From Tildeniella nuda ZEHNDER 1965/U140 (GTDB lineage Bacteria > Cyanobacteriota > Cyanobacteriia > Leptolyngbyales > Leptolyngbyaceae): DNA of 64,000 nucleotides. The DNA lies in assembly GCA_019358895.1 (NCBI GenBank), contig JAHHIG010000007.1:1-64000 (forward strand). Reading direction: 5' to 3'. The translations under genes were made by a program, and so were the position numbers. Positions 1 to 7,091 of the stretch are shown here, in pieces (within the stretch, counting starts at the first letter, position 1; each line of letters starts with the position of its first letter). The notes beneath the pieces are model-generated. The model saw only the letters and a list, made by a program, of their open reading frames with translations, was not told the origin of the DNA and made no database searches.

Positions 1-195
1 GCACCACTCAGGTTGGCACCACGCAGGTTGGCACCACTCAGGTTGGCACCACGCAGGTTGGCACCACTCAGGTTGGCACCACTCAGGTTGGCACCACGCA
101 GGTTGGCACCACTCAGGTTGGCACCACTCAGGTTGGCACCACGCAGGTTGGCACCACTCAGGTTGGCACCACGCAGGTTGGCACCACTCAGGTTG
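1..195. repeat. 13 tandem 15-bp units coding pentapeptides
   Basis: Thirteen head-to-tail copies of GCACCAC(T/G)CAGGTTG lie here as read on the plus strand. The variable base reads T,G,T,G,T,T,G,T,T,G,T,G,T along the array. No other base changes. The array is the coding repeat of the minus-strand pentapeptide protein and continues to the window edge. Confidence 0.95.
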
Positions 196-287
196 GCACG
201 ATCGCCTTTCACCTCATCACTCCAACGTGTTTGCAGCCACTGATTATGCTGCTCTAACACTTGCTCTAAATCGTTGATTACGCGCAT
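1..287 (-). CDS. Pentapeptide-repeat protein (C-terminus beyond window edge)
   Basis: The reading frame starts with ATG at 287, behind an AGAGGT ribosome site, and runs off the left edge after 95 codons. A 31-residue leader ([14 protein letters not shown]...) is followed by thirteen consecutive A-N-L-S-G or A-N-L-R-G pentapeptides. Each is encoded by a 15-bp unit that differs from the others at only one base. Such A(D/N)LXX arrays fold as a right-handed quadrilateral beta-helix and are abundant in cyanobacteria; their functions range from DNA mimicry to unknown. The near-identical units point to recent expansion. The family call is firm. The cellular role cannot be told. Confidence 0.9.
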   Translation of the reverse strand, partial: MRVINDLEQVLEQHNQWLQTRWSDEVKGDRANLSGANLRGANLSGANLRGANLSGANLSGANLRGANLSGANLSGANLRGANLSGANLRGANLSG

Positions 288-350
288 AAAACCTCTAATG
301 GTTGAAAGATTAAGAAAGGCGACAAGTGCCGCCCGGTACACAAGTAAAAC

Positions 351-791
351 TCAGGCAGCGTTACGCTCTCTCACTGCTTGTCGGTTGCGCTCATACCGTA
401 CCTGCTCCCACTGCTGGAACAGATAAGCTGCTGCATCCTGGTAGGTGGCGTATTCAAGACTTTCACCGTTCTGCAAAGAATTGCGCTCGATGTAGCTGAT
501 CATCCAGCCGCCTGCACTGACCTTGATTTGCCCTAGCAGTTGAGCCTTGCCGCCGCGACTCTGCCAAGAAAGGCTGTAGCTGATTGGTTCAGTTGGTCGA
601 TCGCTGGTAAACCGACGAAAGCCACCATCTTGCAAAAAGTTGATGATGCGCGGTTCGCCGCTGATTGGGTCTTCGTCAATGTTGATGTAGGCAGGGGGTA
701 GAAGAGACGCGATCGCGCTGACTCCGCTGATGTCGCCTTGGGCGTATCGACTGAGGGCTGATCCGGCTTCATTGCTTGTGGTGAAGTCCAT
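351..791 (-). CDS. Hypothetical protein downstream of the helicase
   Basis: This is a 146-residue protein starting at the ATG at 791, which overlaps the stop of the helicase gene in a TAATG arrangement, so translation is probably coupled. A start 21 nt further upstream is possible but would lie inside the helicase gene. It shows no signal peptide or membrane segment. The C-terminus is charged and helical (region QQWEQVRYERNRQAVRERN). I do not recognise a family. The tight coupling suggests it works with, or is merely co-expressed with, the helicase fragment. Confidence 0.65.
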   Translation of the reverse strand: MDFTTSNEAGSALSRYAQGDISGVSAIASLLPPAYINIDEDPISGEPRIINFLQDGGFRRFTSDRPTEPISYSLSWQSRGGKAQLLGQIKVSAGGWMISYIERNSLQNGESLEYATYQDAAAYLFQQWEQVRYERNRQAVRERNAA

Positions 792-1399
792 TAGTTGAAC
801 CCTCCATCGCATTGAGGAAACCAGCTTTTCTGATGCTTCCAGGTGCCGCCTAACTCTGACTCGATCGCATTGGTCAAGAACGGCAGAGAAATGTCGTTGC
901 TGATTTCTTTTTGAGTTAGCTTTCCATCCTCAATCACGTCAATTAACGTGTTATGGGGAAAACACTCGTCTAAAGCTGCGCTCGAAAATTCACCAGATGC
1001 GATCGCACTCTCGAATTTATCCAAGCGATCGTAGTTCGTGATGATAATGGGCGATGTTGACTTAAGCGCTTCATCACCTGACTCTGCATACTCAACGCGA
1101 ATGCCGAACTTCTCACCCTCTTGTACGGTTTGCTCTGCTACTGCTAGGGGAGCCAGAATAAGGACGCGATCGCCTGTATATTTAGCAACGCAGTCAGCCC
1201 ACTTAAGCTGCATGTAGGTCTTGCCTTTGCCGTAACTGGCATAGATACCAGCACGACCGCAACGTAGTGACCACTTCACGATATGAGGCTGAAAGGCGTA
1301 CTTTGGCTCTGGTGTGCCTAACCATTCAGGATTGACTTCAAAGCCAGTTTGAGAGGCTGTAGAGAGCTTGGCATTGAGAAAAGTGTTGTAGTCAGTCAT
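791..1399 (-). CDS. SNF2/DEAD-like helicase N-terminal part ending in an intein N-segment
   Basis: The 202-residue product opens like a phage-type superfamily II helicase: a Walker A motif (ASYGKGKT, residues 54-61), the strand VLILAPLAVAEQT (motif Ia) and IIITNYDRLD (118-127). At motif II the sequence reads LDE-C (C146), where the family has LDES. The next 57 residues look like the start of an intein: CFPHNTLIDVIEDGKL matches block A (Cys1, TxxDV, DG), and a later GTWKHQKSWF resembles the stretch before block B. The frame then stops. No block B, F or G and no helicase C-half lie just downstream. The gene is therefore either an N-part of a split intein/helicase whose partner lies outside this window, or a truncated relic. 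The start ATG overlaps the preceding gene (ATGA). Confidence 0.75.
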   Translation of the reverse strand: MTDYNTFLNAKLSTASQTGFEVNPEWLGTPEPKYAFQPHIVKWSLRCGRAGIYASYGKGKTYMQLKWADCVAKYTGDRVLILAPLAVAEQTVQEGEKFGIRVEYAESGDEALKSTSPIIITNYDRLDKFESAIASGEFSSAALDECFPHNTLIDVIEDGKLTQKEISNDISLPFLTNAIESELGGTWKHQKSWFPQCDGGFN

Positions 1400-1590
1400 G
1401 CCACCACCCTCAACTCAGACTCGATCGCGCTCAACTGCCCCTGCCAATAATCGACCTGCGCCAACAGCGATCGCCGCTCCCCTTCATCCTTTGTTTTTGC
1501 TGCTAAAGCTTTATAGCGCGTCACCTGGAACTGGCAGTGCCCAGCCTCAGATAGTGGCTGTTCGTGCATCAATCGGAGTGATGGCTTCAC
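1396..1590 (-). CDS. Hypothetical small helical protein
   Basis: This is a 64-residue protein with a GTG start at 1590 that overlaps the upstream stop (GTGA); its own stop overlaps the helicase start (ATGA). It therefore sits in a translationally coupled run of minus-strand genes. Residues 20-60 (RYKALAAKTKDEGERRSLL...) are predicted as one charged helix, possibly a coiled coil. I do not recognise a family. Its position just before a helicase suggests the phage or plasmid early/replication region. Confidence 0.6.
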   Translation of the reverse strand: MKPSLRLMHEQPLSEAGHCQFQVTRYKALAAKTKDEGERRSLLAQVDYWQGQLSAIESELRVVA

Positions 1591-2036
1591 GCTGTCACCT
1601 CACCTTGAAGGGCTGAGATGAAGGCTTGGAGAAGCGCGATCGCGGGGTTTGCATCATCACAGCGATAGCTTGCCCCGTCGATCGCTATGCGCCCTTTGTC
1701 GTAAACGAACACATCCCACCGTGACTCATTGGTGTCTGCATGGTGGTAGGATTCTGCGTCAATTACCCAACCGCGCAGCGCGATCGCCTGCTGAATTGCC
1801 CATTGGAGCGCTGCCCAATTCTGCCATTCTGGTTGGCTGATAATTTGATCGTTTGTTAACGTAATCGTGTGCCCCTTGGCAAGCGTAAAGTGGCTTGTTA
1901 CTTCCAGCTCTTTTCCAGCGCTTTCGTGTCTCGTGTAATAGCTGCACACTTCAGGCGCTAGTTTTGCAAGAGAGACGAGGTTTGCTTTGAGAGCGGCAAC
2001 GTCGATTGATTTAGTCGTATCTGCTAGATTGGTCAT
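1587..2036 (-). CDS. Hypothetical protein, possible phage ABA-sandwich fold
   Basis: This is a 149-residue protein; I chose the ATG at 2036 (MTNLADTTK) because the longer frame reads through poor sequence. The C-terminal half has the order typical of small phage proteins of the ABA-sandwich type: a helix with W-A-A-L, a G-W-V turn, a strand W-D-V-F-V-Y, and a closing helix with A-I-A-L-L-Q-A-F. This match is by eye and weak. It is coupled by GTGA overlap to the next gene. Its function is unknown. Confidence 0.55.
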   Translation of the reverse strand: MTNLADTTKSIDVAALKANLVSLAKLAPEVCSYYTRHESAGKELEVTSHFTLAKGHTITLTNDQIISQPEWQNWAALQWAIQQAIALRGWVIDAESYHHADTNESRWDVFVYDKGRIAIDGASYRCDDANPAIALLQAFISALQGEVTA

Positions 2037-2103
2037 TAGTCGAGTCCGTACGTGTAATACGGGCGATAGGCTACTAGCCGGGGTGCACCCGGCGCAAAAT
2101 TCT

Positions 2104-2280
2104 TCAGGCGGCAGATTGCTCAGACGTTTCAGGTAACTGAGCAAGACCCTGATTAAGCAAAAAATGCACCCATTCCCACTTCTTTAGATGCGCAGGCTTG
2201 GATGCTTCAATTTGGGCATTGAGTGCGATAGGGACGTAGACTGCTACGCGATCGATGTTGATTACTTTTGTGGTTTTCAT
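2104..2280 (-). CDS. Hypothetical small protein, possible ribbon-helix-helix
   Basis: This is a 58-residue protein starting at the ATG at 2280, 4 nt after an AAAGGA ribosome site. A longer frame upstream would cross a terminator hairpin and is unlikely. The pattern of a short N-terminal strand (KVINIDRVAVYVPIAL) followed by two helices could be a ribbon-helix-helix fold, but there is no decisive signature. It is the first gene of the minus-strand run reaching the helicase and is divergent from the regulator at 2496. Confidence 0.5.
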   Translation of the reverse strand: MKTTKVINIDRVAVYVPIALNAQIEASKPAHLKKWEWVHFLLNQGLAQLPETSEQSAA

Positions 2281-2316
2281 TCCTTTAATTCCATGATTGA
2301 ATTCAAGCAAGGCTTT

Positions 2317-2355
2317 GAAAAAGCCCGCTGTGTAGTGGCAGCGGGCTGATTTTTC
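2317..2355 (-). terminator. Hairpin terminator in the leader of the minus operon
   Basis: GCCCGCTG (2323-2330) pairs with CAGCGGGC (2339-2346) around an 8-nt loop. On the minus strand the stem runs straight into TTTTTC, a good intrinsic terminator. On the plus strand it is followed by TGATTTTT. It lies between the divergent starts at 2280 and 2496, so for the minus operon it would sit in the 5' leader. Confidence 0.65.
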
Positions 2356-2495
2356 TAGATTGAGGAGACAGTAAACGTGGTGTTTGCTTCTGAAATTTAG
2401 TGTACTGGATTCCGCAGGCTGGATCAAGTAGACTTCATCGTTTCTTTACATCTCGTTTGATAGAATGAATTCGATACACTGGACGGGGCTTGCAA

Positions 2496-3194
2496 ATGTC
2501 AGAAGCAGGGGACGATTTGTTTTGGGATTCGCAGGGCTTGCGCCGCATTGCGGAGCTGATAAAAAGCCAAACTGGTCCTCAAGCAGGCAAGCGAATGACT
2601 CAAGAGCGGCTTTGCTATCTGGCTGGAGTTGGGAAAAGTAACCTTTCGCTTTTCCTCAAAAATATTGGCAACAGCAAAGGTTTCTACAGTCACATACCCG
2701 CGCCAGAGTTTCTACTCAAAATTGCACCGCACATCATTGATCCTGATACTGGTGAAAACTTTGACCCTGCCAAGTTCTTAGCGATCGCGTGGAAGTTAAA
2801 CGATCGCGTCATCGTACTTTCTCAGGCACCACAACCCGTTGCGCTGCCGACTCATATTTTGAAGCTTAAAGGTGCGATCGATGCTGTGCTTGAGGCTGAG
2901 CAAATTGATCTAAAAACGCTGGCTGAGTCAATGAAGCTGCATACAGCAGGTATTACAGAGCCGACAGCGTGGCTACAGTCGCTAATGACAGGCAGCACCA
3001 CAGTAGACCCGGATTCACTTCATTGCTTAGCAAATCGCGTACCGCTGGACGGTATCAAAAGCAATATTGAAGTCTGGGCAAAGCTTTTTGACCTGGATCT
3101 TAAGGCGATCGCCGCACAGCACGAACAGTCCAAGCAAGGCAATGGGCACAGTAAACCTGCCAAGAAAGAAGCGAAGCCTAAGCCGAAAGCTTAA
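2496..3194 (+). CDS. Phage-type DNA-binding regulator (HTH)
   Basis: This is a 232-residue protein; the ATG at 2496 is preferred over a TTG two codons upstream because GGACGGGG lies at a fitting distance. Residues 15-50 carry a helix-turn-helix pattern (RMTQERLCYLAGVGKSNLSLFL). A middle and a C-terminal helical part follow, with a second HTH-like stretch (LKTLAESMKLHTAGIT...) and a Lys/Pro-rich tail. It is divergent from the minus-strand small-gene run, which it may control. The regulator role is inferred from the HTH; the exact family is not recognised. Confidence 0.55.
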   Translation: MSEAGDDLFWDSQGLRRIAELIKSQTGPQAGKRMTQERLCYLAGVGKSNLSLFLKNIGNSKGFYSHIPAPEFLLKIAPHIIDPDTGENFDPAKFLAIAWKLNDRVIVLSQAPQPVALPTHILKLKGAIDAVLEAEQIDLKTLAESMKLHTAGITEPTAWLQSLMTGSTTVDPDSLHCLANRVPLDGIKSNIEVWAKLFDLDLKAIAAQHEQSKQGNGHSKPAKKEAKPKPKA

Positions 3195-3209
3195 GCAAAG
3201 CAGAATCAG

Positions 3210-4082
3210 CTATTCATGCCCCTGCCTCAGCTCCAAGCATTCTACACCCCGGACGATCGCACCGTTGTACAGTCCTAACCAGGCTCGTACGTGCTGATAG
3301 ATTGGATCGCCGTGATAGGTGTAGGCAGGATATTCGTATTCCACATCTTCGCCTGCATGGTTTGCTAAGAGCGTCTGAAACCGTTTGAGGTGTTCCGGTA
3401 TCCACGTGCTGACACCTTTGGGCGTGGGTTCGTCCATGCTGCGCCCAGTCCATTCTTCTACTGTCAGTCCACAGCCTGAAAGACAATTGCTGCCAGACGC
3501 TAAACCAATGTGATCAATGAAACGAATGATTTTGAGATCTGCGTTTTCTGCTACTAACTGATCGAGTACGGCTTTGCTTTCGATGATGCGTAGTCCGTTC
3601 GCCTGTCTGGGCAAAATCAGCCGTCCATTGTTTGCAGCTTGAGACATAGCACTAGCACCCTTCCCGAAGGTAGTGAGGAGATGCGGTGAGAGCGGTAAGA
3701 ACAACTCCCCTTGCACCTTCAAGTTAATGCGCCTTACGCCCATCTGTAAAGCACGGTGGGATACATTCAGCCGATCGGCGAATACTTTGCCAACTGTTTC
3801 TTCGTCTACACAATCAACTTCGATTGCTTGCTGCTGCTCCCAAGGGACAAGCGGGTTGTCGTGAGATTCTAGATCCCACCGCACCGTGCAAGGGTATGCT
3901 TCAAGCTTCAACGATCGCTTCAGTTGTGCTAAAAAGTCGGCTGCTGATTGTTCCGGGGTAGACATAGAGATCAGCAACAGAGAGGGCTGCTGTAATTCTA
4001 CGCTGAATGGCTTAACTCGACGTGTGAGCGATCGCACAACAAAGTCACGCCTGCGGGGGCGCTTGATCAAAGGTTGGGGCAT
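3210..4082 (-). CDS. Hypothetical protein
   Basis: This is a minus-strand frame of 290 residues, convergent with the HTH gene at 2496. A start at 3965 (MSTPEQSAAD, 251 residues) is equally possible; neither start has a clear ribosome site. The protein is rich in ordinary globular sequence, with two acidic segments (EVDCVDEETVGKVFADR and HAGEDVEYEYPAYTYHG), and has no membrane segment. I do not recognise a family. Its length and normal codon use support it as a real gene. Confidence 0.55.
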   Translation of the reverse strand: MPQPLIKRPRRRDFVVRSLTRRVKPFSVELQQPSLLLISMSTPEQSAADFLAQLKRSLKLEAYPCTVRWDLESHDNPLVPWEQQQAIEVDCVDEETVGKVFADRLNVSHRALQMGVRRINLKVQGELFLPLSPHLLTTFGKGASAMSQAANNGRLILPRQANGLRIIESKAVLDQLVAENADLKIIRFIDHIGLASGSNCLSGCGLTVEEWTGRSMDEPTPKGVSTWIPEHLKRFQTLLANHAGEDVEYEYPAYTYHGDPIYQHVRAWLGLYNGAIVRGVECLELRQGHE

Positions 4083-4093
4083 TGGTGAATGAT

Positions 4094-4542
4094 GGGGGCG
4101 ATCGAGTTGCCGGGTAGTGATGATTGAGTGCGTTGGAAGCTTCGCAGCTTAGTGGACAGAACAACGCTTGAGAGCACCTGAGAACGCAAAAAGACTGATT
4201 GAGTTAAGCTTTCTGGCTGTTGCCAATCGTTTATTTAGATTAACGAATCACAGGAAGGCTGGAACACCGATCGCTAAACTATACAATGCATCGGGTGCAA
4301 ATTAAAGAAGTGATGAAGCTGCAAGTGCAAGTGCATCCAACGGAGCGCGATCGGCGTAATCAAGGTGTTTTAAGTGGTGCCTCTGATGGGTGATGGGTTG
4401 TAGGGCGATCGCGCTTGATGGTGGGATAATGTGCTGAGAAAGCCGCTAGAGAAGTGCCGGGAAGCTTGTACTCTAGCGGCTTTCCGCACGTTTAGAAGGG
4501 CTTGCGGTCTAGCGCAATGCGACAACCGCAATCGTTATCAGT
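4094..4542. other. 450-bp stretch without a convincing gene
   Basis: The only plus-strand frame with a start is a 35-codon one at 4286-4393 (MHRVQIKEVMKLQ...), preceded by TATACAAT but without a clear ribosome site, so I do not call it a gene. The stretch holds several GCGATCGC octamers and, near its right end, a 13-bp inverted repeat listed separately. It precedes an HTH gene and may hold its promoter. Confidence 0.5.
4439..4483. repeat. Perfect 13-bp inverted repeat before an HTH gene
   Basis: AAAGCCGCTAGAG (4439-4451) pairs perfectly with CTCTAGCGGCTTT (4471-4483), with a 19-nt loop. Only TTT follows, so as a terminator it is weak. It lies 60 bp before the HTH gene at 4543 and could be a transcript-end hairpin or a regulator binding site. 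Confidence 0.6.
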
Positions 4543-4809
4543 ATGCCACGCTTACCTCTTACTTTTGCTGATCTGATCCGACGATCAGGTTTGACTCAAC
4601 GCGCGATCGCAGTGGCACTGAATAAACGCGAATCTACGATATCGGATTGGGTTAGACGCATCAGTTATCCAACACTCACCTTTGCTGAGATACTCCAGCT
4701 TGAAGTCTTGCTCAATGGCTCGACTGAAGAATTGAGTCTGGCGTTTGACGACTTTAGTGCTGAAGATGCCCGATCGCGGATTGAGCAGCGACTAAGGTTG
4801 ATGGAGTAG
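4543..4809 (+). CDS. XRE-type HTH regulator
   Basis: This is an 88-residue protein. Residues 8-50 have the Cro/CI helix-turn-helix order: FADLIRRSGLTQRAIAVALN, then STISDWVRR as the recognition helix and turn. An acidic tail with EDARSRIEQRLRL follows and probably forms a dimerising helix. The size fits small phage or plasmid repressors. It stands alone, preceded by an inverted repeat at 4439-4483 that could be its own operator. Confidence 0.75.
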   Translation: MPRLPLTFADLIRRSGLTQRAIAVALNKRESTISDWVRRISYPTLTFAEILQLEVLLNGSTEELSLAFDDFSAEDARSRIEQRLRLME

Positions 4810-4830
4810 TGCGATCGCAGCGACCAAGAT

Positions 4831-5106
4831 CTAAACGGCGCGTTTGGGTGGCTTGGGCAGTCTCGGACCAGGGATACCACTACCACCCGCCATCAAACAG
4901 GTGCGACCTGACCCGCGATGACACTCTTCTGGTGAGGGAGCTAGGGTGGCAAGAGGCAAGGCGATCGCCACCAAAACGACAAGGGTAGCCAGTGAGAGCG
5001 TAAACTTGTACTCTTTGCAGAAGTCGGTACAACCACACTGAGGATGCTTCGGGCACAGCGTATAGAAACTGTGGGTATTGCGCGAGACTATTGATTGACG
5101 TAGCAT
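4831..5106 (-). CDS. Small Cys-rich single-pass membrane protein
   Basis: This is a 91-residue protein, convergent with the HTH gene. The N-terminal part has a Cys/His cluster (CPKHPQCGCTDFCKEYK) that could bind metal. One membrane segment follows (FTLSLATLVVLVAIALPLATL), then a short Gly/Pro-rich tail with two further cysteines and a basic end. I do not recognise a family. The first gene of the next minus-strand run lies 0.1 kb away. Confidence 0.5.
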   Translation of the reverse strand: MLRQSIVSRNTHSFYTLCPKHPQCGCTDFCKEYKFTLSLATLVVLVAIALPLATLAPSPEECHRGSGRTCLMAGGSGIPGPRLPKPPKRAV

Positions 5107-5185
5107 GATTTTGACCTTGTAATGGGGTTGAGCGATCGCTTTGACTTACCAGGGACGGGGCGATCGCTTTGATTTGAGTAATTGA

Positions 5186-5494
5186 TTAAGCTTTCGGGAT
5201 GGCGATCGCCAACTTAACGAACCGAATCGGGAAGCCACTTGAGCGATCTTCTTCCTGTCCAATGACTGCCCATAGCAGCAGTCCGTGACGCTGTTTCACA
5301 ATTGGCAGCGCTTGAAGTTCGCTCCAGTCGTTGCACTCCAAGACCGATCGCGCCCACGCCTCTCTGTCTTCGTACGATGCCAGTAGTTCGCCTTCGTAAG
5401 CGTTTTGATTGGCTTTCACTATTGCCATTGCGCCCACGTAGTCATAGTGGTCAAGGAGGCGATCTCCTCCTCTGATAATTGCTTGAGTATTCAT
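5186..5494 (-). CDS. Hypothetical small acidic protein
   Basis: This is a 102-residue protein starting at the ATG at 5494, which overlaps the stop of the upstream gene (ATGA). Features include a helical core (YVGAMAIVKANQNAYEGELL), then a segment rich in Asp, Glu and Trp (SYEDREAWARSVLECNDW). The length and acidity loosely recall small phage anti-restriction proteins, but I see no ArdA signature and make no such call. It is the last gene of a coupled four-gene run. Confidence 0.55.
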   Translation of the reverse strand: MNTQAIIRGGDRLLDHYDYVGAMAIVKANQNAYEGELLASYEDREAWARSVLECNDWSELQALPIVKQRHGLLLWAVIGQEEDRSSGFPIRFVKLAIAIPKA

Positions 5495-5724
5495 GCTGCT
5501 TTCTGTTTTAACCATTTCTGTTGCAATTCTCTAATGGCTGCAAACCCACCTTTAATGTGAGTTTCAACCTCAATCTGAGTCATCCAATACCTTGCTCTGA
5601 TACCGTTGGACAGTCCAATGATTTCGACGCAGTAGAGCGCTTCCAAATCGCGCAGCAGTTTACCGGATGTGGTCGATCGCGCAATTTTGACAGGTTCATC
5701 CAGGAAAGTTGGTGGTTGGTTCAT
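5491..5724 (-). CDS. Hypothetical small protein
   Basis: This is a 77-residue protein; its start overlaps the upstream stop and its stop overlaps the downstream start, both by ATGA. This is typical of phage early-gene clusters. A central stretch (LEALYCVEIIGLSNGIRARYW) may form a strand pair; the C-terminal third is a basic helix. I do not recognise a family. Confidence 0.55.
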   Translation of the reverse strand: MNQPPTFLDEPVKIARSTTSGKLLRDLEALYCVEIIGLSNGIRARYWMTQIEVETHIKGGFAAIRELQQKWLKQKAA

Positions 5725-5912
5725 GCTGCAACCTTCTGATGCTTGTGCAGTGCGTAGACTGCTTTATCTGGTCGTTTGACATCGGCACCGTGACACAGCG
5801 CGATCGCTTCTGCTAGCGCTTGAGCTTCTGCTTCGTTTTGGACTGGCAGCAAATAACCGTAACGCCAACTGCCAGTATCGTGAAGGTAAATGTGGGCAGT
5901 GAATTGCAACAT
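5721..5912 (-). CDS. Hypothetical small protein
   Basis: This is a 63-residue protein, coupled to the next gene by a 4-nt overlap. The pattern of a strand with alternating hydrophobic residues (LQFTAHIYLHDTGSWRYGYL) followed by an Ala-rich helix (EAEAQALAEAIALCHG) suggests a compact alpha/beta fold. No family is recognised. It opens the coupled trio that ends at 5186. Confidence 0.5.
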   Translation of the reverse strand: MLQFTAHIYLHDTGSWRYGYLLPVQNEAEAQALAEAIALCHGADVKRPDKAVYALHKHQKVAA

Positions 5913-5967
5913 GGTTTTTAAGAGTGGGGGACTGCCGCGATCGGCTGGTAGGTGCGCCCCTGCCTAG

Positions 5968-6195
5968 TCACATCAAACCGTTATCCAGATACAACCAATA
6001 CAGTTCATGTGGGTCGCTGCTGGCTGCTGCTCGTGCCTGAATTCCATTTAGCGATAGCGATGGTCTGTAATCTTCAGGCGATGGCTCGATGCCCATCACT
6101 CGCTGAGCATTGTTGATGCTTGGCACTACTGCGATCGGCTGTACGTTTTCTGATACCAGATACCCATTGCCGTGTGGGTTCTTTAACATTTTCAT
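5968..6195 (-). CDS. Hypothetical small protein
   Basis: This is a 75-residue protein that starts two bases after the upstream gene ends. It has an N-terminal strand pair (NGYLVSENVQPIAVVPS) and a C-terminal part ending in DPHELYWLYLDNGLM. A second ATG two codons in could be the real start. I do not recognise it. Its position between a membrane protein and a coupled trio suggests one transcript from about 6.8 to 5.2 kb. Confidence 0.5.
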   Translation of the reverse strand: MKMLKNPHGNGYLVSENVQPIAVVPSINNAQRVMGIEPSPEDYRPSLSLNGIQARAAASSDPHELYWLYLDNGLM

Positions 6196-6197
6196 CG

Positions 6198-6632
6198 CTA
6201 AACCTCCAAAGCGCGATCGCTAATCTTCTGCCCCAACTCAGCCACCTTCAGCCGTGCTGCTGACTCTACCTGCTGAGCGGTCGCTTTTACTAACAGCGAG
6301 GCACGATCGCGCTGCTCCTTTAACACCCCTTTTACCGCCGCCACTGCTGCCTGAATCTTGTCAGTAGCAACCTTCTCAAAATCTTCATACTGCCAATCGG
6401 CATGAGCTTGCGCCCATTGATGAATTGCTTTCGCTCCATCGATCAACAAGAGGATCGAGGCGATGCTGAGCAAGATTGTGGTGACTGCTGCACGTCTGAT
6501 CGTGCGGTAGATGGACTGGGCGCGATCGCTTGTCACTGCTGCATAAACTTGTTCGCCGATTTCCCAAGTGCGGGAGACGAGTGCGATCGTCTTGGCTGTG
6601 AATGGATGAGTGAGTTCTGGAAGTTGAATCAT
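6198..6632 (-). CDS. Membrane protein with amphipathic C-terminal helix
   Basis: This is a 144-residue protein. A cytoplasmic helical N-part is followed by one clear membrane segment (AAVTTILLSIASILLLIDG, about residues 48-67). An Ala/Gln-rich, probably coiled-coil C-terminal half follows (KIQAAVAAVKGVLKEQ..., AARLKVAELGQK). The ribosome site AGGAGAA lies just upstream of its ATG. Function unknown; a membrane-anchored coiled coil would fit an assembly or lysis accessory, but nothing proves this. Confidence 0.6.
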   Translation of the reverse strand: MIQLPELTHPFTAKTIALVSRTWEIGEQVYAAVTSDRAQSIYRTIRRAAVTTILLSIASILLLIDGAKAIHQWAQAHADWQYEDFEKVATDKIQAAVAAVKGVLKEQRDRASLLVKATAQQVESAARLKVAELGQKISDRALEV

Positions 6633-6662
6633 GATGTTCTCCTTATGAAGTGGTTGGAGTGG

Positions 6663-6809
6663 TTAGGCAGCGAGAAAAATTAGCGCTTCATCCAGGTCGT
6701 CAGCCTCCCAGATTTCCATTCCGTCCCAAATGTCACGGATGGAAGCAAAGCCTGTCGCAACGTCGATAACGATGTAGCAGTAGTCGTGAGTGAAAGCGGC
6801 GATAGACAT
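6663..6809 (-). CDS. Very small acidic protein (48 residues)
   Basis: This frame starts with ATG at 6809, 7 nt after a GAGGA ribosome site, and ends with TAA at 6663. The product begins MSIAAFTHDYCYIVIDV and ends with an acidic helix (EIWEADDLDEALIFL). The strand-then-acidic-helix layout and the good ribosome site support it as real, despite its size. It would lead the minus-strand run that continues to 5186. Function unknown. Confidence 0.5.
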   Translation of the reverse strand: MSIAAFTHDYCYIVIDVATGFASIRDIWDGMEIWEADDLDEALIFLAA

Positions 6810-6946
6810 GGCGGAATCCTCGATCGTTTACAAAACGCCCATCATTCAGGGCTGCTGTAAACAGCGGTGTTTTTATTCCGGGTCGCCTCCGGTCTTTCGC
6901 TGCCGCTTGAAGCGCCGGGGCGTTGGGTCGAACCCATGTCTCTAAT

Positions 6947-7071
6947 AGTAATACCACCAATAGTAATACGTCAATAAAAGTAGTATTACATTAAGTGATA
7001 CTATTGTGCTTGTTGTATAAGCTATATCTATTACGATAAGTAGCACAAAAGAAAGTAGTACCACTTATAAT
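6947..7071 (+). promoter_or_regulatory. Operator cluster and promoter for the HTH gene at 7092
   Basis: The region holds repeated TAGTAATAC-like words: two direct copies (CTAATAGTAATACCACC and CCAATAGTAATACG), then the opposite orientation GTATTACATTA, then AGTGATACTATT and GTAGTACCACTT. A TATAAT -10 box sits at 7066-7071, 21 bp before the ATG, with AGGAGA as the ribosome site in between. The dense, alternating copies look like sites for a dimeric repressor, most simply the gene's own product. The binding is inferred. Confidence 0.55.
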
Positions 7072-7091
7072 AGTAGGAGACGTTTACGGTA

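Noticed and set aside
1-195. Regular short repeats that could suggest a CRISPR array, and a plus-strand frame (13-243) of Leu/Arg/Ala/Pro repeats
   Set aside because: The 15-bp units have no spacers and code A-N-L-(S/R)-G pentapeptides on the minus strand. The plus-strand frame is their mirror image.
4286-4393. A 35-codon plus frame
   Set aside because: There is no clear ribosome site, no neighbours in an operon, and a length expected by chance in 450 bp.
5186-5494. Anti-restriction (ArdA-like) role for a small acidic protein
   Set aside because: Only acidity and size agree; no ArdA motif is visible.
6733-6960. A 75-codon minus frame with an Arg-rich product
   Set aside because: It overlaps the better-supported 48-codon gene (6663-6809) and the operator region, and its composition looks non-coding.
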